Assembly (NCBI RefSeq): GCF_000384815.1
Contig: NZ_ARQF01000019.1
Span: forward strand, 419,189-483,188
Direction: 5' to 3'
Source: Halodesulfovibrio aestuarii DSM 17919 = ATCC 29578
Lineage (GTDB): Bacteria > Desulfobacterota > Desulfovibrionia > Desulfovibrionales > Desulfovibrionaceae
Length of the DNA: 64,000 nt
A model generated the notes under the pieces. It saw only the letters and a list, made by a program, of their open reading frames with translations. It was not told the origin of the DNA and did no database searches. The translations under genes and the position numbers were made by a program. This document shows positions 22,305-30,879 of the stretch, in pieces; position 1 is the first letter of the stretch, and each line of letters begins with the position of its first letter.

Positions 22305-23707
22305 TGCTACTTAAATCTATATCTGCTAAGCTGACCGCAACGTTTCTTTTGATTCTTGCGCTCAGTTTGGCAACCTACATCATCCTGTTCTCTGTAACAA
22401 TGCACCGAGACGCAGAACGGTCTATACTCCGTTCTCTCCCGATAATTTCGACACTTCTCAATACAAAATTTGCGGCTCTCAGCAGTATCCCGTGCCGTGA
22501 TGCTACTGAAACAAAAAAAGAAATTTCGCGTATTCTTCCCAGCATACAACAAACCCTTCAAGCCGAATATCTCTGGGTTGTCACCCCCACCGGGATCATT
22601 GTCACTGATCCGGACAAGATTATCCCTGAACACACGCTCTTATCGTTAAAAACACGTAACGATGGCATCCAACAAGCGTTTTTCAATTCCCGCAAGACGG
22701 GAGAGCTACTAGCACTCATCTTTCCAATTTCATTATGGAACGGCAAGGGAAAAGTAGTTATTATCCAACAGAAGACATGGCCATCACACAAAATTCTTAT
22801 CGATTTTCTGGTGCCGACTGCGGGAACAGGCCTTCTTCTTGGGCTGATCGTACTTCCACTGATTGCGCGGACACTACGCCCACTTAAAGAATTAGAAGCA
22901 AAAGTCATTAACTTTGCCACCGGTGATCTTTCTGAACGCGTTATACCAGTTGATGATGACGAGATTGGCCGTCTGTCCAGAACATTTAACAGTATGGCAG
23001 ACAACCTCGAGCAGATGACTCGCTTCCGTCATGAACTCACCGCAAACATATCGCACGAGCTACGAAGTCCTCTTACCCGAATTCAGATGGCGGAAGAACT
23101 CGCCTATATTAGTTGTAAGCAGCAAAATTACGATGATGCCATACGGCATTTAAATTCTGTACGGAGCGAAGTCGCAGAGCTGGATGAGCTTATTGAAGAA
23201 ATTTTGAAGCTATCAAAAATAGAACTAAATGCACCGACAGGGGCATTTGGTGTATGCAATCTTACCAATACTGTACAACAGCTCATACATAGAAGTGCTC
23301 CAATTATTGAAAGAAAGCAGTTAACATTGCAAACTGACTATTCCTACGATTGTGTCATTACCTGTAACTACCCAATGGTTAACCTTGCTATCAGCAACCT
23401 GATAGCAAACGCACTCAAGTTTTCACCAGAAAAAGGGCTTATTCGAGTCGCGACAGTATCCAACCCCAGAACTGTCAGTGTAGAAGTCGTTAACTCATTC
23501 TACCGTACTCTAACGTCTTCTGAGCTTGTTGGCATCTTCGAACCCTTTGCCCGTGCTGAAGGCGAAAATATTCCCGGAACAGGTCTCGGGCTTGCTTTTG
23601 TTTCAAAAATCGCTGAGCAACATGAAGGTTCAGCAAGCGCTGCAAACTGTACAGACGGCATACTGTTTACCTTCACCCTCCCGCGCATTCTGACATCAGA
23701 GACTTAG
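22304..23707 (+). CDS. CpxA-like sensor histidine kinase
   Basis: Inner-membrane kinase partner of the overlapping regulator. Order in 467 residues: TM1 (about 8-30), periplasmic sensor (about 31-165), TM2 (about 167-190), HAMP (about 190-240), HisKA with phospho-acceptor His251 in ISHELRSP, and HATPase. The N box (NLIANALKFSP) and the GTGLGLAF box are clear. The first glycine box is unusual: where DxGxG is expected the sequence reads VNSFYRTL, a variation also seen in some other kinases. The last bases overlap the stop codon of the convergent unknown gene. Confidence 0.93.
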   Translation: MLLKSISAKLTATFLLILALSLATYIILFSVTMHRDAERSILRSLPIISTLLNTKFAALSSIPCRDATETKKEISRILPSIQQTLQAEYLWVVTPTGIIVTDPDKIIPEHTLLSLKTRNDGIQQAFFNSRKTGELLALIFPISLWNGKGKVVIIQQKTWPSHKILIDFLVPTAGTGLLLGLIVLPLIARTLRPLKELEAKVINFATGDLSERVIPVDDDEIGRLSRTFNSMADNLEQMTRFRHELTANISHELRSPLTRIQMAEELAYISCKQQNYDDAIRHLNSVRSEVAELDELIEEILKLSKIELNAPTGAFGVCNLTNTVQQLIHRSAPIIERKQLTLQTDYSYDCVITCNYPMVNLAISNLIANALKFSPEKGLIRVATVSNPRTVSVEVVNSFYRTLTSSELVGIFEPFARAEGENIPGTGLGLAFVSKIAEQHEGSASAANCTDGILFTFTLPRILTSET

Positions 23708-24357
23708 GGCCGTATTACAGGCCCCTTTGCCGCATTCCATTCTTGCAGATAGCGGAACATAGCCCGCTCCTGCGGCGGCATAGCAGAAATCAGTTCTTTT
23801 CTTTGTTCTATAAGAAGATGTTCTTCACCCGCTTCGGCTAGTTCACGCTGTGCTATGGACTCTGCTAATGACAACAAAGACTCTACCGGAGCGGTCATTT
23901 CCATCCATACACCTTCCGGTGCCAACACCTGAGAATGCACGTAATGCCCACAAAAGAGGCTGTCATCAACAATCACGAGGGGACATGCAGGAACCGTTTG
24001 CCCTTCATAGATAACAACCTGCTGTGGATATTGCGCTGCCAGCCGTAAAAAAAACTTGAGTGACACCTCAGCTTTTTCCAACATTTCCGCACGGGAACTT
24101 TCGGGACGCACAAGCTTGCATGCAGCGTCCATCCAGACAATGTCGCGCCACACAGGTAACAGAATTGCCTGCAATACAATGTTATGATGAGCCAAGGCAA
24201 ACTCCAGCGCGCTGCTCACAGCTGTATTTTCTGCAAACCGGTTATAAATAGCTGCATGCAAAAGGATACGCTTTTGTGCTCCGGCAAATTGTTCGCCAAA
24301 ATTAAGCGAAGAAACTCCCGTATGAACTACTGTCTGGATATTTTTAGAAGAAACCAT
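23704..24357 (-). CDS. Conserved-looking protein of unknown function
   Basis: Not recognised. The 217 residues contain no signal peptide or membrane segment. The central part alternates strand-like and helix-like stretches (ILLHAAIYNRF near residue 31, VLQAILLPVW near 60, CPLVIVDDSLFCGHYVH near 128), giving the impression of an alpha/beta fold. The C-terminal 60 residues are charged and helical. GAGGAG stands upstream of the ATG. It lies just downstream of the TolC-like gene's terminator on the same strand and overlaps the kinase gene tail to tail by 3 bases. No function is proposed. Confidence 0.7.
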   Translation of the reverse strand: MVSSKNIQTVVHTGVSSLNFGEQFAGAQKRILLHAAIYNRFAENTAVSSALEFALAHHNIVLQAILLPVWRDIVWMDAACKLVRPESSRAEMLEKAEVSLKFFLRLAAQYPQQVVIYEGQTVPACPLVIVDDSLFCGHYVHSQVLAPEGVWMEMTAPVESLLSLAESIAQRELAEAGEEHLLIEQRKELISAMPPQERAMFRYLQEWNAAKGPVIRP

Positions 24358-24383
24358 GCATACTCCTCACAGATTTTGCATAA

Positions 24384-24414
24384 AAAAGGGGGAGAGTAAA
24401 ACTCTCCCCCTTTT
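24384..24414 (-). terminator. Terminator after the TolC-like gene
   Basis: A 14-bp perfect stem (AAAAGGGGGAGAGT with its complement, loop AAA) has T tracts on both sides. It separates the TolC-like gene from the unknown gene downstream. Confidence 0.9.
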
Positions 24415-24433
24415 ACACTCAAATCAGCTTGTT

Positions 24434-25753
24434 TTATTCAGCCATAGAAACGTAATCAGTAGCTTCCAAACCAAATGAAGAAACAAGACCGCCACCAAGG
24501 GCGAGCAGACGATAAGAAGCAATAAGTACGTTTACTTTTGCAGTCACAAGACGTCCACGAGTAACAAATAATTCGTTTTCAGCGTCAAGAACATCCAGCA
24601 AGGTGCGCTGACCAACAGTAAACTGCTGTGCATATACATCACGGGTTTCAAGGTTAAAGCCAACAGCCCTATTGTACTGTTCAACCTGCTCGTACGCAGC
24701 CTTCTGTTCACTCCAAGTTGCAACAACCTGTCGATACAGATCATCAGTAGTATCACGATAGTCTTCTTTTGCAGCCACCTTACGGGCAATTGCAGCACGT
24801 GTTGCAGCAAGATCGCTGCCACCGTTAAAGAGGTTCCATCTGCCAACTACAGCTAAACGAAAATCAGTTGTATAATCATCTACACCCTGCATATCTTCAG
24901 TGTAACGGTAAGAACCTTCACCTGTAATTTTAGGGTAGTAGTTTGATTTGCGTTCATCAACAAGCCCCTGAGCCACATCAACCTCATATTTACGAGTGTC
25001 TAGACGCGGGTTTTCGGACTGCATACGCATGATAGCAGTTTCAATATCTACAGGCGCAGCTTCAGGAACTTCTACATCTTCAAGACCTTCAGGCTCCATA
25101 CCTGTTAAACGTTTGTACTGCGCAATGGCAATTTCCATCTCACTACGCTGTGTAGCAAGCGTTGCAAGAGCACGAGCCAAACGTCCCTGAGTCAAAGTTA
25201 GGTCAGCAATACTACCACCGCCAGCATCAACAAGTTCCTGCATTGAAGCAAGAATATCGCGATACTGCTGTGCATTTTCTTCAGCAAGCTCAACAAGCGC
25301 TTTGTTACGGATGACGGTAAGGTGTGCTATAACAGCATCAAGACCGAAACGTTCTCCAGCATCTAAAATCTGGCTCTGTGAGGATTTGAATGCAGCGTCG
25401 GTACGCTCAACACGGCTCTGCGTATAGCGGCCATCGTAGATGAGCTGAGAGATTGAAACAGAGCCATCAAATGCTCCACGCCATTCATTCTTCCTTCCCT
25501 CACTACGAGTAGTAGCGCTGTCATGCTGTGTCGGCCCATACGAACCTGTCGCATTAACATCTGGAAGATAGCCTCCCCATGCCGATATATTATCTTGCTT
25601 TGCAGCTTTACTTTCGCTTTCCAACGCAGCAATACGCGGGTATGTTTGCAATGTTGCAAGTACACTATCTTTCAACGAGATCTCGGCTGAAGCAACGCTC
25701 ACACACACAAACAGTACCGCAGTCATTACTAACAACGCGTACATTCTTCTCAT
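24434..25753 (-). CDS. TolC-family outer membrane channel, type I secretion (LapE-like)
   Basis: Outer-membrane exit channel, expected to pair with the divergently encoded ABC transporter and membrane-fusion protein. After a signal peptide (YALLVMTAVLFVCVSVASA) come two OEP repeats, each alternating long helices and beta strands, typical of TolC. The start ATG at 25753 follows AGGAGTG by 6-7 bases; the longer frame to 25780 lacks a ribosome site. The 439 residues fit the type I secretion subgroup. Assignment to adhesin export rests on the neighbouring lapB, lapC and lapG homologues. Confidence 0.9.
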   Translation of the reverse strand: MRRMYALLVMTAVLFVCVSVASAEISLKDSVLATLQTYPRIAALESESKAAKQDNISAWGGYLPDVNATGSYGPTQHDSATTRSEGRKNEWRGAFDGSVSISQLIYDGRYTQSRVERTDAAFKSSQSQILDAGERFGLDAVIAHLTVIRNKALVELAEENAQQYRDILASMQELVDAGGGSIADLTLTQGRLARALATLATQRSEMEIAIAQYKRLTGMEPEGLEDVEVPEAAPVDIETAIMRMQSENPRLDTRKYEVDVAQGLVDERKSNYYPKITGEGSYRYTEDMQGVDDYTTDFRLAVVGRWNLFNGGSDLAATRAAIARKVAAKEDYRDTTDDLYRQVVATWSEQKAAYEQVEQYNRAVGFNLETRDVYAQQFTVGQRTLLDVLDAENELFVTRGRLVTAKVNVLIASYRLLALGGGLVSSFGLEATDYVSMAE

Positions 25754-26331
25754 TAAAACACTCCTGATATATTCACTCACTTACTCCGTAAAAAGTAAGC
25801 TCCCTACTATCAGACACAAAATGGTTCGCCCCCCCAAATCGTGCCTACACAACTCTTTTTCTATACGCGGTTCAATCTAATACCTCAAGAAAAAGCAGTT
25901 TTTACACTATCTACAATTCTATCAAAACAACCGGATAATAACTAACAGACTAGCTTAAAACAGCAAAGCGTTAACATTCAAATAGTTATACAACATCTCT
26001 GAATATAATTTTAAGAAAAAAGACGCCCTCCAGCGCCTATTTTACCCTACTCCATGGATAGGTATTACGTTGGCAAACATGTAACCATCTAAATAAAAAC
26101 AAGCTATTTCCTAAATGTAATCCCCCCGATCCCCTATGATTATTTCATATGTATTTTTACATTGCGCTAAACAATATTTACAAGCTGAAACACACGGTAT
26201 ATGGAGAGTAATCGGTATTGTCTCGTCTATACTTTTTAAAAAAATTATGAAAAAATATGGAGATACATTACTACACGTTATCAGTATTTCCCTGTTAATA
26301 AACATGGAAGTATTACTTATAGGGAGTGCTC
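25754..26331. promoter_or_regulatory. 578-bp AT-rich divergent spacer
   Basis: Lies between the divergent TolC-like and LapB-like genes and must hold both promoters. It is strongly AT-rich with many A/T runs. Short open frames on either strand lack ribosome sites and are not believed. No known riboswitch, and in particular no recognisable cyclic-di-GMP aptamer, was seen. Confidence 0.5.
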
Positions 26332-28671
26332 ATGACTGATTCTAATCACAGACAGCCTGTGCCGGAAACGACCGCACAGTCCAAACCGGACACTGCGAAA
26401 AAACCATCGTTCAGCGATGCCCAAGGGGCTGCGTCAGAACAATCCGCCCCCCCTGTATCTCACGACAACAACTCTGCACAACAAAAGCAACAGTCTCCTC
26501 AAGGCCCTAAAACTATAGTTGATGCACCGTTGCCGTCAGATGTGGATTACGAATCACCGCTTTTACGGTCACTTGTGCACCTCTTTTCTTTGCTCGGAAA
26601 ACCGCTCACTCTTGAACAACTTAAAACGGGTCTACCAGAGCATGGTACGCAGTCGCACACCTCTGCCTGTCTTCGTGCCGCGTTGCAAGCCGGTATGAAT
26701 GCCAAAGCGGTGCGTCGTAATTCACTAGCAGAAATATCCACACTGACATTGCCGTGCATTATTCTTTTAAAGAACAAAGGAGCCGGTGTACTCACATCCC
26801 TCACGGAGACGCATGCAAAGGTCGTTTTTCCGGAAATGAACAGTACGCCAATTTCTGTACTACGGGACAAGCTTGAAGAAGAGTACGCAGGCTACGTTAT
26901 CTTTGGTCAAATAAAAGGCCGACTTGATAAGCGTGCCAGTGAACTGAAGCTGTTAAAAACTAAACGCTGGTTCTGGGATACGATTCTCTATTTCTTACCC
27001 ATTTATAAGCACGTTGGGCTTGCAAGCATCATCATCAACCTTCTTGCCATATCCTCGCCGCTCTTCTTTATGAACGTGTACGACAGGGTGGTCCCTAACA
27101 ATGCGACCGACACACTATGGGTGCTGGCCATGGGGATCGGCATTGCCCTTCTGTTTGATTTTATGCTCCGCAACCTGCGCAGTTACTTCTGTGATGTTGC
27201 AGGAAAAAATGCTGACATCATTCTTGCTTCACGACTTATGCAGCACGTTATGGCGTTGCGTCTTGATGACAAACCGGACTCAACCGGGACGATGGCAAAC
27301 AACCTGCGTGAATTTGAGTCACTCCGTGAATTTTTCAGCTCTACAACATTACTGGCAATTATTGACGTTCCATTTCTATTCTTCTTCCTCACACTCATTC
27401 ACTATATTGGCGGCCCATTGGTCCTTATTCCCGCCACAGCTATTCCAATCGTCATTATAGTAGGACTCCTGCTCCAATTCCCGTTTCAACGCGCAGTTGA
27501 GTCCGGTTTTAAAGAAGGGGCACAGAAATACGCTCTGCTCATTGAAATAATTAACGGTATTGAAACGGTAAAAACAAGTATGGCTGAAGGGCACATGCAG
27601 CAAATGTGGGAGAAAGTCGTCGGCATGAGTGCTAAGTCCAGCAACTCTGCAAAGCACCTTGCGAATTTTTCTATGACCTTCACTATGTTTGCAGCACAAA
27701 CCGTATCTGTTTTCCTCATTGCCTACGGTGTATACCGTATCGCTGACGGCAAGCTGACTATGGGGGGCCTTATCGCCTGTAACATTCTTGCAGGTCGTTC
27801 CATGGCGCCTCTCAGCCAGATTGCAGGCATGCTTTCCCGCATGCAACAATCACGTATGGCCTTAAAATCTCTTGACATGATCATGCAGCTGCCAACAGAA
27901 GCACAAGAAGAATACACAGGCATCAGCTACGAAAAACTTGACGCGTCGATTACGTTCGACTCACTTGCCTTTAAATATCCAAACGCAGAACGATTTGCGA
28001 TTGAAGATATCCATTTAAAAATCCATAAAGGTGAACGAGTAGGCATTATTGGCCGAATGGGGTCGGGTAAAAGCACCTTAGGCAAGCTCTGTGTCGGACT
28101 ATACCGCCCTACAGAGGGTGCGGTAAAGCTTGGCGGCGTTGATATCCGCCAGATGGATATAGCTGACCTCCGCTCCCGTACCGGGTATGTATCGCAGGAT
28201 AACTACCTCTTCTATGGTACCGTGCGCGACAATATTGCTATCGGCAACCCACAGGCCGATGAAAATGCTATTCTCCGCGCAGCTTCCATTGCCGGTGTCA
28301 CAGAGTTTATTCAGTCGAACCCTGCCGGTTTCGGTCTACAGGTTGGCGAACGGGGCATGGCATTATCCGGAGGACAAAGACAGTCCATCGCGTTAGCTCG
28401 CGCGCTGCTGACAAACCCTGACATCATTATCTTAGACGAACCAAGCTCCAACATGGACAACGGTTCTGAGTTCACATTCAAACGTAAGCTTGCGCATATC
28501 ATACCGGGTAAGACACTGATTCTTATCACCCACCGCTTCAGTATGCTTGATGTTGTTGATAGACTTATTGTGATGGATAACGGCAAGGTTGTGGCTGACG
28601 GCCCTAAAGCAGCAGTTCTTGATGCATTAAGAAAAGATCAGATTAAAAAAGCACCGACAAGAGCGGCGTAG
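26332..28671 (+). CDS. lapB: Type I secretion ABC transporter/permease (LapB-like)
   Basis: ATP-driven inner-membrane component exporting a large protein, probably an adhesin. The 779 residues comprise a Pro/Gln/Ser-rich N-terminal tail (1-70), a C39-like domain without the catalytic Cys (about 80-205), six-helix ABC membrane domain (about 215-510), and the nucleotide-binding domain with Walker A GRMGSGKST near residue 574, signature LSGGQRQ near 680, Walker B IIILDEPSS and the His switch ITHR. A C39-like domain lacking protease activity is typical of RTX/adhesin exporters. The ATG at 26332 has AGGGAG 5 bases upstream. It heads the lapB-lapC-lapG-receptor operon. Confidence 0.93.
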   Translation: MTDSNHRQPVPETTAQSKPDTAKKPSFSDAQGAASEQSAPPVSHDNNSAQQKQQSPQGPKTIVDAPLPSDVDYESPLLRSLVHLFSLLGKPLTLEQLKTGLPEHGTQSHTSACLRAALQAGMNAKAVRRNSLAEISTLTLPCIILLKNKGAGVLTSLTETHAKVVFPEMNSTPISVLRDKLEEEYAGYVIFGQIKGRLDKRASELKLLKTKRWFWDTILYFLPIYKHVGLASIIINLLAISSPLFFMNVYDRVVPNNATDTLWVLAMGIGIALLFDFMLRNLRSYFCDVAGKNADIILASRLMQHVMALRLDDKPDSTGTMANNLREFESLREFFSSTTLLAIIDVPFLFFFLTLIHYIGGPLVLIPATAIPIVIIVGLLLQFPFQRAVESGFKEGAQKYALLIEIINGIETVKTSMAEGHMQQMWEKVVGMSAKSSNSAKHLANFSMTFTMFAAQTVSVFLIAYGVYRIADGKLTMGGLIACNILAGRSMAPLSQIAGMLSRMQQSRMALKSLDMIMQLPTEAQEEYTGISYEKLDASITFDSLAFKYPNAERFAIEDIHLKIHKGERVGIIGRMGSGKSTLGKLCVGLYRPTEGAVKLGGVDIRQMDIADLRSRTGYVSQDNYLFYGTVRDNIAIGNPQADENAILRAASIAGVTEFIQSNPAGFGLQVGERGMALSGGQRQSIALARALLTNPDIIILDEPSSNMDNGSEFTFKRKLAHIIPGKTLILITHRFSMLDVVDRLIVMDNGKVVADGPKAAVLDALRKDQIKKAPTRAA

Positions 28672-28683
28672 GAGTCAGACACA

Positions 28684-30012
28684 ATGAATAAAGCCCATTA
28701 CAGAAATGACGACATTGAGTTCATGAGCGAAGTTGATGCCGCTCTGCGCCAGCGTGGTCACCCCAAAGCATATCTTCTGTCTTTATTTATTATTCTTTTT
28801 TTTGCATCATTCCTGATTTGGGCAAACTTTGCTGTTCTTGATGAAGTAACCCGCGGTACAGGCGCTGTTGTACCTTCAAGAAAGATTCAAAAATTACAGA
28901 ATCTTGAAGGTGGTATCTTAAGCGAACTACTTGTAACTGAAGGGCAAATTGTCGAAAAGGGACAGATTCTTGTCCGCATCGACAATGAACAGGCAGAAAG
29001 CATAGTTCGCGATGCAGAATCAAAAGCCCTTGAACACGAAGTCGCTATTATCCGCCTCACCGCAGAAGCCAACGATACGCCACTGGTTTTCCCTGAAAAT
29101 CTTACAACGGAAGTACCACAAATGGTGGCAGACCAAATTGCCATCTACAATTCCCGAAAAGCCCAGCTTAAAACAGAACTCAGTGTGCTTTCTTCGCAAA
29201 AATTCCAGCGGGATCAGGAAATTGCGGAAATGATCAGTAAACGCAAACAGCTTGTTTCCAGTCATAAAATTGCAAAACAACGCCGCGACATTGCCCGCCC
29301 GCTCATGGAAAAAAATGTGTACCCTAAAATCGATTACCTCCAGCTTGAAGAGCACCTGATCCAGCTGCAGGGCGATATCGAAGCACTGTCACTTGCTATT
29401 CCGCGTATTCGCAGGGCTGCCGAAGAAGCTGGAGAACGGACAAAACAGCGCCTTGCTGAATTCAAAAATGAAGCGCACCGTGAAATAAACCAGCGCCGTG
29501 TTGAGCTGCGTTCTCTTAGAGAAGCAATGGCAGCCGGCAATGACCGTGTAACACGTACCGACTTGCGTGCACCTGTACGTGGTACAGTTAAACAGATTGC
29601 TGCAAATACTCTCGGTGGTGTTATCAGACCCGGTGATACCATTCTGGAAATTGTACCGCTTGATGACACGCTGCTCGTTGAAGCACGAGTACGCCCTGCA
29701 GACATTGCTTTTTTGCATCCGGGGCAAAAAGCGATGATTAAAATCACAGCCTACGACTTTTCTATTTACGGTGGTCTGGAAGGCTCTGTAGAGCAAATCA
29801 GTGCTGATACAATCGAAGATAAGCGTGGTGAGAGCTTTTATCTTGTAAAACTGCGCACAAAGACCAATACTATTAAATATCGGGGAGAAAACCTGCCTAT
29901 TATTCCCGGCATGACAACTTCTGTTGATATTCTGACAGGTAAAAAATCTGTTCTCGACTATCTGCTGAAGCCAATATTAAAGGCAAAACAAAACGCCCTG
30001 AGAGAACGGTAA
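28684..30012 (+). CDS. lapC: HlyD-family membrane-fusion protein (LapC-like)
   Basis: Periplasmic adaptor joining the ABC transporter to the TolC-like channel. In 442 residues: short cytoplasmic N-terminus, one membrane anchor (about 28-50), lipoyl/beta-barrel halves (LQNLEGGILSELLV near residue 73, and RAPVRGTVKQI near 298), a long coiled coil between (about 105-285), and a C-terminal HlyD beta domain. It starts 12 bases after lapB, and its stop codon directly abuts the TTG start of the protease gene. Confidence 0.93.
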   Translation: MNKAHYRNDDIEFMSEVDAALRQRGHPKAYLLSLFIILFFASFLIWANFAVLDEVTRGTGAVVPSRKIQKLQNLEGGILSELLVTEGQIVEKGQILVRIDNEQAESIVRDAESKALEHEVAIIRLTAEANDTPLVFPENLTTEVPQMVADQIAIYNSRKAQLKTELSVLSSQKFQRDQEIAEMISKRKQLVSSHKIAKQRRDIARPLMEKNVYPKIDYLQLEEHLIQLQGDIEALSLAIPRIRRAAEEAGERTKQRLAEFKNEAHREINQRRVELRSLREAMAAGNDRVTRTDLRAPVRGTVKQIAANTLGGVIRPGDTILEIVPLDDTLLVEARVRPADIAFLHPGQKAMIKITAYDFSIYGGLEGSVEQISADTIEDKRGESFYLVKLRTKTNTIKYRGENLPIIPGMTTSVDILTGKKSVLDYLLKPILKAKQNALRER

Positions 30013-30879
30013 TTGCACCACTGGAAAAATTCGATAATCTTTTGTGCAACTTTTGTCAGCATTATCTGTTGCTTCTTTCTTGCAACTCAGTGCTTACAGG
30101 CGTCCGCGCAATCCAAGACGAATAACTCCAGACCATCTGTCAGTACAAAAGGAGCGTCTCTTTCTAAAGGAAAGAAGAAATCAGCATTCCGTATGCTGTT
30201 CAAGCCGCCTCCTACAAGAAAAAAAAATCCGCGGCCACGGAAAAAGGTTGCAGCCAGCACAGGGCCTTTAAAAGATGACCATGGGAACATTCGTTTGTTC
30301 CGCACTATAGAACTAAAAGGCAAAAACAAAACTCTGGCCCGGTGGCAAAGTATTGTAGATACCATGGCTGCATATAAACAAGAATTTCTTTCGAACTCGC
30401 TGCCTACATCCGGCAAAAACCAGCGGCAACGCTGGAAGCAATTTAAAAGCACTATTGTCTCCATGCCGCGGATGCAGCAGCTGCGCAAGATCAATTCTTA
30501 CTTTAACAAGTGGCCGTATCGCCTAGATATAGAAAACTGGGGCAAGCAGGAGTATTGGGCAACACCGCCTGAATTTGTCAAAAAGTCAGGTGATTGCGAA
30601 GATTACGCCATTGCCAAGTACTATGCGCTTCGAGAATTAGGGATGCCCGCAGACTCTCTGCGCATTGTCGCAGTTATGGATAACATCCGTCGTCTGGGAC
30701 ATGCTGTACTAGTTGTATTCTACGACAATGATGCATGGGTGCTTGATAACCAGACAAAGCTGGTACTTCCGCATTCAAAGTTTTCGCACTATGTACCTCA
30801 GTTTTCTGTAAACGAAACTAATCGCTGGGCACACATCCCGGTGAAAAAAAATCAACTGGCTTCCAAGCCGAAAAAATGA
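30013..30879 (+). CDS. lapG: LapG-like periplasmic cysteine protease (transglutaminase-like)
   Basis: Predicted periplasmic protease that clips the retention module of a surface adhesin. Signal peptide about 1-33 (FVSIICCFFLATQCLQASA). A basic Ser/Lys-rich linker follows, then the BTLCP domain with the catalytic triad visible as Cys195 (SGDCEDYA), His230 (RLGHAVL) and Asp245 (VLDNQT). The acidic residues flanking Cys195 match the calcium-binding positions known for LapG. The start is TTG immediately after the lapC stop; the next in-frame Met would remove the signal peptide. The gene overlaps the following receptor gene by 4 bases (ATGA). Confidence 0.88.
   Translation: MHHWKNSIIFCATFVSIICCFFLATQCLQASAQSKTNNSRPSVSTKGASLSKGKKKSAFRMLFKPPPTRKKNPRPRKKVAASTGPLKDDHGNIRLFRTIELKGKNKTLARWQSIVDTMAAYKQEFLSNSLPTSGKNQRQRWKQFKSTIVSMPRMQQLRKINSYFNKWPYRLDIENWGKQEYWATPPEFVKKSGDCEDYAIAKYYALRELGMPADSLRIVAVMDNIRRLGHAVLVVFYDNDAWVLDNQTKLVLPHSKFSHYVPQFSVNETNRWAHIPVKKNQLASKPKK

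Noticed and set aside
26111..26339. Short overlapping frames on both strands in the AT-rich spacer before lapB
   Set aside because: No ribosome sites; low-complexity AT-rich composition explains them.
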